A stretch of 64,000 nt of DNA, from contig NW_019775003.1 in assembly GCF_001039355.2 (NCBI RefSeq), forward strand, positions 190,839-254,838, written 5' to 3'. Numbering within the stretch: the stretch's first letter is position 1; every line of letters starts with the position of its first letter. The notes under the pieces are model-generated. The model was not told the origin of the DNA. It saw only the letters and a program-made list of their open reading frames with translations, and did no database searches. Shown piece by piece: positions 39,040-64,000 of this stretch. The position numbers and the translations under genes were made by a program. The DNA comes from Lingula anatina. Its lineage: Eukaryota; Brachiopoda; Lingulata; Lingulida; Lingulidae.

Positions 39040-41280
39040 TGCATAGCTTGCGATCATGCTGCAATAATACAGTTCCCATATTAAGTGATTCTTGTTTTGT
39101 GGTGTAGACTGTCTTCATTATATTATATCTTATTTCTGTTGTAAGCATCTATTTGGACCCGTTTGAATTCCCATGCTATTTTACAGGGGCCTGCTAGAAA
39201 GGATGGAAAGCCTGGCACTGTATTTTGGTTCAACTGTTTGTCTGGGATAGTGGCAGGATCTGTTGGATCTTTTGCAGTCAATCCCATTGATGGTATGTGA
39301 AGTCTGTATTGAGCTAAATTTAACACATTTTAAGGTGAAGTAGGTAGCACAGGAACAAAATGTTGTGACTTGATATGAGAACCAGGTCAACCATACTATC
39401 TCTGGTGTTTTAAGCCTCTAAATTCTACAAAATATAATTTATCTAAGTATAAGAACTTTTTGTCATATTTATCATTATACTTTATTATATTTAATATTAT
39501 TGAAGATTCTTACAATAACTAAAAAGTATTTTGGTGTACACCAAGCCAATGTTTGTTTAAAAGTTCCGATTTTAAAGAGATTACAAATTATATCATAATT
39601 GTAGCATTGCCTTGCTTTCAAAAAATTTAAACTCGGTCAAAACACGTCAGAAGAATATAAACATTTCATATCAGCTGATTTCATCTATATATATTCATAA
39701 GAATATACTCACAGCATAACCTGCAATTAAACTTCCTATGATTTTTGATGCATTTCTCAATATTATTTTCAATCTGTCAAATGGAGCATTTTGTTTATCA
39801 AGAGTGGGGGACAGGTGGGAAATTCCCTTAGACCCACACATTACACTATACAATAATCATGCAAAGGGAATCCCCTTACAATAAAGGCAAAATAAATGTT
39901 ATTCTGAGCAAAGTCCCTTTTAATACATACAATCAACAGAACATTTCCAATACATTTCAGAATGACACCAGAAAGCAAATTTCTCAATTTTGAAATCAAT
40001 CAGACGGTAAACACAGGCAGGCTTTGTCAATTTCTACCTTTTGTTTATTTCAAACATCGTGCTTTTCGTGCATGCGCAGTCATTTGTATCCTGTGCTGAA
40101 GCAGGTAGGTAAGGAGTGGAGAAAACCTCTGAATCTGACCTTAAATCTGAAATCCAAATACTGCGTACTAACACATGTACTTGGTCAATTCTTATGAGTC
40201 GGAAAACACATGAGTGCAAGGAACAGAGCAAAGCACAAACTATTTGCTTGAATCATGGTTTAAGTCAGATAAAGCACTCTTCATGAAGCTTTTTGCAAAA
40301 CAGAACAGATAATTGTCTCATCTCATTTTGCCTGTCAACTCTTTATTTCATGTAAAAAATCCCCAACTAGTATTTTTTCTTTTACAAAATGCACTTTTTT
40401 TTGCTCTTTTTTAAGTTACGCTCAGCAGCCAGTCCTTTATCTACTACCAAATATGCTTATCTATTTTTTTGTCTCACCAGTTGTCCTCTTAATTTCACTT
40501 AAAGCTCTGCAGCTTGTACTTTATTTATTACAAATTGCATTTATCTATAAAATGCCATAATTAGAACCATTTTGTGCTTAGTGTCTGTTTATATGTCTGT
40601 TTTAGTTCAATTTTGTTATTCTATATTGATAGTGCTTTAGTTGTATTCGATTTTAACCTTATATGATTAAGAAATTGTCCAGCTTTACTATTTCCAAGTT
40701 GTATTTTATATTTCTTACAGTCGTGAAAACCCGGTTACAGACGATAGAAAAAGGAAAAACGGAAGCTTCATACTCAGGAATAAGGGATTGTTTTGTGTAA
40801 GTTTTAAGTAGAAAGTATCTTAGACAACCATAAGTAAAAATGTGTTAAAATGCACCAAAATCTTTTCTTGTATTGAAATGGCCATGGTAGTTTGGGTAGA
40901 ATAGTATACATGTAAGTGGTATCTGGACAATTCTTCTCCCAGACAATCCCCCCCATTTATAATGAATACCATACTGAGAATGAACAATGTGATATTGGGG
41001 ATAAAATGTATGTATCCCAGGTAAAGGCAGGTAAATGGGTAATCTCACTCATTCAGGTATCCCTTTGATGAAATAACAAGGGGGAATTGTCCTAGAATCA
41101 GTATAAGTGTATTTTAAACTTTTTTCTCCTTGTTCCAGCAAAACCTACCAAATGGAAGGAATGCCAGCTTTTTTCAAAGGTGCAAGCTGTAGGATTCTGG
41201 TCATTGCTCCTCTCTTTGGAATAGCTCAAACTTTTTACGAACTTGGTGTAGCAGAAAGAATCTTGGGATATGACAGATAA
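36447..41280 (+). CDS. SLC25A22: Mitochondrial glutamate carrier (SLC25A22/SLC25A18 type), 314 aa
   Basis: Nine coding exons: 36447-36484, 36806-36940, 37203-37258, 37858-37948, 38089-38219, 38446-38615, 39187-39292, 40721-40796 and 41139-41280. They total 945 bp and all phases agree. The protein shows the three repeats of the SLC25 family, each with its carrier signature: [11 protein letters not shown] (near residue 34), [15 protein letters not shown] (near 131) and NPIDVVKTRLQ (near 236). The [19 protein letters not shown] segment and the MELLKIQ variant of the second signature are typical of the glutamate/H+ symporters of the inner mitochondrial membrane (human SLC25A22 and A18). Length is close to the human 323. 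Vertebrates have two paralogues, and which one this corresponds to cannot be told; it may be the single pre-duplication gene. Diverges from MRPL21. Confidence 0.93.
39011..39039. repeat. (GATA)n microsatellite
   Basis: About seven GATA units in an intron of the carrier gene. Confidence 0.95.
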
Positions 41281-41656
41281 AGTGTATTTAATCTGCTGAA
41301 TGGACACATTTATTAAAGTGAATTTTAATCAATTATTTGATGAAATTTATGCATCAGTTACTTAGTATTTTATGTCTGCCAAGGTTAAGCAAGCTTTTTG
41401 TTCAATGAACCACATTGCCCTGTGGCAGCTAGTCAATTATTTGCTCTTCATAGAGTTATTGAATTATTGAAATGAACACAATTACTACAAAAAAAGAATT
41501 TTTTGAATTCTTTAATGCTCCAGTTAATATTCTAGTCTAACCGACTTCCAAGGTTGAACAAATTCAGGATTCTTCCATTAACTGCTCTTTTATAGCTTGT
41601 CATTTTTTTGCACAAGATTGCACTTTTAGCATCGAGTGTACTAACAGAATCACAGA

Positions 41657-41662
41657 AATAAA
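41657..41662 (+). terminator. Candidate poly(A) signal of the carrier gene
   Basis: AATAAA on the plus strand, 377 bp after the carrier stop codon. The nearest canonical hexamer downstream; use is inferred. Confidence 0.4.
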
Positions 41663-42053
41663 GCAACACAGCATAAAGTATCATTGTTGATTGTTTATAA
41701 TAAGAATCTATAATATCCAAACAAGGCTAAGGGCAGTTTGTTTTAACAGTTTTCAATTCAATTTTCTAGGTAGTGGATTTTCGTCTTTACATTGTATTAA
41801 ATTGCCCCTGTAGATTGTCATGTAATATGTCTCCCACATCTGTTATCAACCAAAAATATTTAATCAACCACAAAAACATAGCCATCTTTCTACTTGGCCA
41901 GCACATGGCAAACATTAAATGAACACAACCCTTGTTTTATCAATTTTATTGCCATCACCTTTAAGCATTACGATACTAAGAAAATGCTCATCTAGAAACA
42001 CCATTACTGACATAAATATGAATACAGGTATATACACACTCTCCTGCTGCACC

Positions 42054-42076
42054 TTTATTTATTTATTTATTTATTA
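42054..42076 (-). terminator. Cluster of AATAAA signals for ATP6V1E
   Basis: A TTTA repeat on the plus strand reads as overlapping AATAAA hexamers on the minus strand, about 410 bp after the ATP6V1E stop. A plausible poly(A) region, though it is also a simple repeat. Confidence 0.4.
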
Positions 42077-42485
42077 TCATTAAATTGTCCATGATACCGT
42101 TGATTTGCTAATGTATCCATCAATGTACAAAGTGACATAAACACCTTTATATACATATGGAAGTTCTACAATTCTAACATCATAATCTGAACATGCAATT
42201 TCTTGCCTTTTTTTCACAAACTTGGTTAACTTTCTAATCCACTGAGAACAATCTGGAACAAAGAAAACGGGCATATAAGCAAAACACTGAATGATATTGA
42301 GCAAATTAATTTCATAAAATAATTAAAAGAGTTCTATTTCAGCATAAACTTTAGACTAAATATAACTTACAACAATTTATCATAAAGTTATCAGTTGACA
42401 AAAAAAAAAAGATGAATCAAAATATACATTTAATAAAATACCAAAACCTTAAATACCAGTATTAAGTTCTCTGCCAATTCTTCAA

Positions 42486-45684
<3,199 letters not shown>

Positions 45685-45770
45685 TTTGCTGCTTATTTGT
45701 TCTTTCCAGAGTATTAAATATCGGAGAAAATTGCAGATCCCTTTCCCAAGATGTCAAGGCTGTGTGACTC

Positions 45771-45780
45771 TCATGTGACC
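45771..45780. promoter_or_regulatory. M-box/CLEAR-like site upstream of ATP6V1E
   Basis: TCATGTGACC, 87 bp upstream of the ATP6V1E start codon. TCATGTG is the M-box recognised by MITF/TFE bHLH-zip factors, close to the CLEAR element (TCACGTGACC) that drives lysosomal and V-ATPase genes in vertebrates. Binding here is inferred only from the motif and its position. Confidence 0.35.
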
Positions 45781-45916
45781 GGCTGACCCTGGTGAGCTCA
45801 AACGCGCGTTGCAACCTTGACCTAAACATTACAATCTCTCCTACCACAATGCACTTTCTACTCACCACTATTTGGTTGTGTTATGACTAGCCCTAGTGTC
45901 CTAAATATCATCGCCA

Positions 45917-46137
45917 TCACTGGGTGCCATCCACTCTCAGCAAGTTGGCTGTCATGGATCATGCCTCTCAATCTTCTGCCATTCGTATACTTTCACCATA
46001 TTTTTTTTTTTACTTTGGTCCATTTTTTCTATGTTGTCCATCCATGTTGTGCTTGGTTTTCCTTTCCCGTTTTCCATGTAACTTTCCTTCGAATAGCAAT
46101 CGCCGCATATTATCTTTTCTTATAATGCGACCAAACT
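45917..46137 (-). pseudogene. Relic of LINE-type retrotransposon ORF2 C-terminus
   Basis: On the minus strand, broken frames spell the familiar tail that follows the reverse-transcriptase domain of many non-LTR elements. They read FGRIIRKDNMRRLLFEGKLHGKR, then (shifted) GKGKPSTTWMDNIEKM, then (shifted) YGESIRMAED, and lastly TANLLRVDGTQ and a stop at 45917-45919. At least three frame changes and an A-run are present, so it is dead. It lies between the ATP6V1E promoter and the 3' end of LATS, and no other part of the element is visible. Confidence 0.8.
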
Positions 46138-47768
46138 AAGATAACTTTCTTTTCTTGGTGTTCAATAAAGATCCATTTTAGGATTATTTAGCATCACTTT
46201 TGTCTAGTCCATGATATAGAGTTGTAGTTGTATACAACAGACTATTTTTTACTTTTTCTGTTAGGTAAAAAACAGCAATGAAAACAATTCAAAACATAAT
46301 TTTTCACATTTTTATTTAGTAACAATAATGCTCCTTGACTTCATATCAGTAACCCATGTGCTTCCTTTGTACAATATATACAGAAGATTTGTTACAGAAA
46401 AAAAGCCCTCAGCAGTTCCCAACACTTGTAATGTAAATGGACTTCTCTTGGGTGAAACCCCATAGGTATGTAAGCATAAAAGCATGGAGCACATTTGCCT
46501 TCACAAGTGCAAGCCATTGCTTTAGATGCCAACCCTACAGGTCCTAGTTTGAGAATGTAGAGATTATGTACAAAGTTCTAAGGAGAAAATGATACAATGA
46601 CATGGTTATTCACAAGATGGAGTAACAAACATGATTTATGTACATGTGGAGACAATAACTATGTGGCTTTCAACTTCTCATGTCGACAACTCTTTTACAC
46701 AATATGTTAAAGAATAAATCACAACTCTCCTGTTATACATTCATTTTACCTCTCATTTCATTCTTTCTTGAAAACAGATTCCAGCTACACATAAAATGTC
46801 AGTTCTGTAAAAAAATCTTTTTTCAAGTTAAATAAAATTAAACAAGCATATATTTAAATAAATGCATAAAATAATTAAGATTTACATGAACATAAGAATA
46901 TGGCAAACATTTTATTGCAACATATTATGCAAATCAGTATTATGTAGTATATTTTCATTTGACACTTTTTTTTGTTTGCTCAATCTACCGACTAGCAGCA
47001 TAAATACCCAAACCCTGATCACCATCTGTACATTTCACCAATGACCTTCATATGAACAAGGGTCACTCATATAGGTCATCTGTTCACCTGCTGTACAATA
47101 CAGATACTTGTATATGATAGACTAAAGTGATAATCTCTTTACCCATTAAATCACCATTTTATTTCCAACAAATGCAGAGTCAGAATCAACTGGATCATAG
47201 TCCTGCTTAATTTGTCAGAGCGAGTACTGTAACCATTAGGATAATTGTTGCTTGCTCATTCACTTTAATTTTACATATATTTTTCAAGAATAATTACTGT
47301 TCAACTTGGGCATTTTTGGTTATAAATTAGTAACAGAAAGAATTGCTGTCCACCTGCCAGTATGGGTATACAGTGTGACATGTCATGATTTAGCTGCTGA
47401 GATTTTCCACTGTCATGCCAGATTCATTATTTTGTCTGTTTCTGCAAAAGATTGTAGAATGTGCTTGTAGTATTTGCCTGCATCAACTTAACAGTGATGA
47501 TATTCATCACAAACAGTGATGACATACATCACAAAAAGTGATGACATGTACCACAGACAGTGATGACATTCATCACAGTGACTCTATCACAGCAACAGCT
47601 CATTATATGAGAATACAATACCCTTAGAAAGAGTGCCATGCTCCTAGGTTTACTTAAATTAAGGCACTGTGTACATATATAAAATTGTCATGGGACTAAC
47701 AAAGTTCCACTGCAGCTTGGTTCCCTGTGTGGATGCGACCTTCTCCTTCTCTCCCCACCTAAATGGCA
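46138..47768. other. Intergenic and presumed LATS 3' UTR
   Basis: No exon found. The right part, adjoining the LATS stop codon at 47769, should be its 3' UTR and includes the tandem hairpin repeat at 47493-47580. AATAAA on the minus strand occurs near 47157. The remainder is AT-rich without a recognisable feature. Confidence 0.5.
47493..47580. repeat. Four 22-bp tandem units, each a small hairpin
   Basis: Units start at 47493, 47515, 47537 and 47559, with a partial fifth. The consensus is AGTGATGACATNCATCACA followed by three variable bases. Within a unit GTGATG pairs with CATCAC, so each copy can form its own short stem. It lies 190-275 bp past the LATS stop codon, within its likely 3' UTR. 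Confidence 0.85.
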
Positions 47769-60742
<12,974 letters not shown>

Positions 60743-63700
60743 GTGTCCCGCAATAATGTGCGACACAAAAACACTTTACATCCCCTTCAAATTTCATGTA
60801 AACACTGGTACTCTCTACACTGGTATTGAATTAAAGCGCATGGTGCAATCCACAGATCATCACATTGTGGGATACTCCATTCAATGAAACCTTTAGGCCA
60901 TGTGAAACTTAAATTGTGTTTCCTCTTCTAAGAGTAATCCCTGGAGGCTTTCTGAAAAAAAAAATCTTGAAATATATCAAATCTGGTAAACATTTTCGCC
61001 CACATTCTGTAACAATGTGAGCGACTCAAAACATTCATCGCCGTGTTCTATTATTCACTGTAAGAATTATGGCATGTTTTCAGACTATCTCGGCGTCCTT
61101 CAATACAAAAGAAGTCATCATTTCTCTTTTAGCAATCACATCTTTTGGTAACCTTTATCTACTTCAATGATTAACAATATAAAATCGCTAACGTTACACA
61201 CTCGTCCTATCCGACTGTATCAAGACCTAGTCACAGATGATACACAGTGGCTTTGCTATGATCAATATCCAATTATAAATAACCTTGATAAGATTGTCAG
61301 CAACAAATATCCTGCGTCGAATCTCCTACTGTATATCTTAATTCCCGCAACTGAATCAAATGTTCGAATTTCTACGCTGCATGCAAAATACCCAATAATC
61401 AACAATCTATAGTCGTACTCGGCGTGGCAGCCATGTTTTCGTGACTCATCCAACAATCGGTCAATGTTGACATACTTTCTTTGATTTAACTACTGTTTGA
61501 GGCCAAATCATGATGCCGATGACTGTGTTACATCGGCAATGGTTAAATGTGAACAAAATTTAAAAATCTGCATTATATGACCAGGATACTTACATAAATT
61601 TGTTCATTAAATACAGCATACACTCGATGAATAGGACAACCGGAATGCCAATGACTGACTGAGGTTAGGAGAATTCATATACTGATCAGAATGGAATGTG
61701 ACGCATGAAATATTTAATTTACCCACTTTAGATATTGCAACAGAAATTTTGCTCCCAAAAGACTCAAATTAATTGATTTTGGTTATTCATGTACTTTTCA
61801 ATATTTCGTTTTCATTTTTTATTATTACGCTAAATGAAATATCAATGAAAGATAATGACGGTTCTCATTCATGTCTGCACTCTTCTGGTTGAAAAGGCCG
61901 AGATGATTGACAAATCTATGCATCTCGCTACGCCTATTTCGAGGCATTGTTGACATTCCACAGTGATCACATGACCAGATAAATAAGAACTGAGTAAATA
62001 GAAGCCACGTGGGCATAGATTAATGGCAGGGTGCACAGAATGCATTTTACATATCCATTGAGCATAGCAGGTACTCGGGGAAATTTTAACAACGTGTAAT
62101 TATCGTGTTTAACAAATATGCGTGTTTCACACAATTATCACCACTTCCTTTCCTAATTTTATGACCCTGCATTTCCCAGTGGACATTTTTTAACAAAGCA
62201 TATTGAAATAATCACGGCAGAACGAGACGCATATCCGCTTCGATAATGTACGTACATCTACTGATCTCTCTGCAGACCTAGGGATGCCCAGGCCTTATAG
62301 GAATTAGGCCTACACATATAGGCCTATACCGGTATATATAGGCCTATAGGTTTATTTTGCCTCTAAAATAAAATAAAATAAAATAAAATAGGTGATAAAT
62401 CAATTGAGAGTTTAATTCTGACGGAATTCTTTCTTCATACTGATGCCTTTCATATAGGCCCTACCACAGGTCGAACGAATAATTATTTTTCTAAGAGGGC
62501 AATATAGATCTTCGTCAACTCGGCCATTTCAAACTTTGATGTAGACCATACACGGGCTGTAAATAATATTGTTTCTTCTAAAACCCACCTAAAGGCCTTG
62601 GTGAGCCTTAGCTATCTAGATTTCATGTACACCGTATGTCCAAATATTAAACCAAGATTACATGTAGATATTACATAAGACAAATGTCTTTTAAGTAGGT
62701 ATACCAATAAGGACGATACAATTAAGGTTGTTGCTCAAAATAAAAGCTGGCTAGGTGTTTTCGATGTCTGCGTAGACATACACTGTACAAGTATGCATCT
62801 GTTTAAAGTGTCTAGAAGCAAAAATGTTCACATCATTTTACCTTTAATGTTAAATAATGGGTGAAAGTAAAGTGAAATGGGATTATTGTGAAAAAAATAC
62901 GTCTATACGCAGTATGCGATCTGATATGATGAGAAAAGACATCGTATTCATGCATATTGGGCACCGTGCCTCTGGATTGATTTACAGATTAGTAATTTTC
63001 TGAATATAAGAAGGCGTTCCTAAAATCTGTGGCGCTCAGGATTTATTTGACCCCTATTTCACACGATTCGGTATAATATCCGTACCGTATTTATAAAAAA
63101 CACGGTAGAAATTTTCGATTAAAACGTCGATGTTAGCCTACAATATAGGCTATATTTACAAATACCTATGGTTATACTCTGGGGCACCTGCGGGACATAC
63201 CGGTATGCTTGTATTTGAATATCCTTTGTGTTCATTTCGTTCTTTACTCTTGGGAACAAGATAAACTGATTTAAGAATTATATGTTGTCGACTACTAACC
63301 ATGTACCAATATACCGGTCTTAATTTGTTATATATATGTGTATCCCGAAATGTAAAAGCCAGTAAGCCTAGTTCATTTTGAAGTGCACGGCATGCTTTTG
63401 ATTCACATCGTCTGGAATCTATATTCGTAAAGTACGATACATTTATCGGGGTAAAGAAATTTCGGGTTCACGCTGCTTTAACGCGAAAAGTCACGCGCCT
63501 CAAGGTGATCCAGGTTGCAGAGGTCGGCGAAGTTTGTTACTCAGTTTAATCAGGCGTAACAGATTGTAAAACACGTCGTATATTTGCGTTTGAGCACCGC
63601 ATAGATTTAAATACGAATAACAATATTACATACAAAATATTCAACTTATTTTCTTTAAATTCTAAGATAACGCAAATTACTGGTTATTTTTATTCAGAAG

Positions 63701-64000
63701 TTACCTTTATAATAAACTGAATTTATCATAAGTTTTTTTTTCAAAACATAATACTGGTTCCAGAGAAGAAACTTTTATTTTTGAAATCTTTTGGAAGAAT
63801 ACTGCATGAAGTCAGGTCATATTTTGTTCTAACACACTAAGTGGAGAGATGCTTAAAGAAACTCCTGCGTGGAAATTGGCAAAATAACAGAGCCTACGTT
63901 GTAAAGGATTGATTGTCCCCTCTGACATTGAAAAGAACCAAGGTTAAAACTGAATATCTCAAAAGATGTGCAAATTCATTTGTCAATACTGGGATCAGAA
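60743..64000. other. Upstream flank of LATS, no gene found
   Basis: The LATS promoter and non-coding first exon should lie here but cannot be placed with confidence. E-box-like motifs CACGTG (near 62006) and TCACATGACC (near 61968) occur. An (AAAAT)n run lies at 62365-62390. Several short palindromes based on TATAGGCCTATA and ATACCGGTAT occur between 62300 and 63320. No exon chain is visible up to the window edge. Confidence 0.5.
62365..62390. repeat. (AAAAT)n microsatellite
   Basis: Five AAAAT units, next to the TATAGGCCTATA palindromes at 62328-62349. Confidence 0.9.

Larger units (their letters stand above)
41281..42485. other. Convergent 3' UTR region of the carrier and ATP6V1E genes
   Basis: This 1.2-kb stretch separates two stop codons on opposite strands. 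No exon is seen. Candidate polyadenylation signals for each gene are listed separately; the rest is AT-rich sequence without repeats of note. Confidence 0.55.

Noticed and set aside
45883-46139. Hydrophobic plus-strand open frames that look like a small membrane protein
   Set aside because: They are the reverse complement of the LINE relic.
47493-47580. Short regularly spaced repeats resembling a CRISPR array
   Set aside because: The 22-bp units are directly contiguous without spacers, and the DNA is clearly eukaryotic.

Overview
The window is a piece of draft animal nuclear DNA (one ambiguous base, N, at 55527). It is AT-rich, with small exons, GT-AG introns from about 100 bp to 5 kb, and many short inverted-repeat transposons and microsatellites. 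The five recognisable protein types (LATS kinase, V-ATPase subunit E, mitochondrial glutamate carrier, mitochondrial bL21m, vWA protein) point to a metazoan. Gene density and repeat style suggest a marine invertebrate, such as a lophotrochozoan or invertebrate deuterostome; the species cannot be fixed from the sequence alone. All gene models below were assembled by hand from splice sites and reading phase; every model closes in frame from ATG to stop.

Layout, left to right. 1-10.5 kb: no supportable gene; two well-bounded miniature inverted-repeat elements lie near the left edge. 10.5-18.4 kb (minus): a nine-exon gene for a 364-residue seven-helix membrane protein that I do not recognise, with a duplicated pseudo- or alternative terminal exon. 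Its probable first non-coding exon lies at about 22.3-22.4 kb, next to a shared promoter. 22.9-29.0 kb (plus): a seven-exon gene for a 386-residue vWA-domain protein of the kind found in vwkA alpha-kinases, but without the kinase. 30.0-33.8 kb (minus): mitochondrial ribosomal protein L21, seven exons. 34-41.3 kb (plus): mitochondrial glutamate carrier (SLC25A22/A18 type), nine coding exons, sharing a short promoter region with MRPL21. 42.5-45.7 kb (minus): V-ATPase subunit E, nine exons, 226 residues. 45.9-46.1 kb: relic of a LINE-type retrotransposon. 47.8-60.7 kb (minus): the Hippo-pathway kinase LATS/Warts, six coding exons, 1,207 residues. 60.7-64 kb: upstream flank of LATS with no gene found.

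The genes are ordinary chromosomal neighbours, not an operon. MRPL21 and the glutamate carrier are both mitochondrial and diverge from one promoter region, so they may be co-expressed. The 7TM and vWA genes form a second divergent pair. The vWA gene and MRPL21, and the carrier and ATP6V1E, converge at their 3' ends. The most novel items are the unrecognised 7TM protein with its duplicated terminal-exon boundary, the kinase-less vWA protein, and a set of several distinct MITE families with readable target-site duplications.
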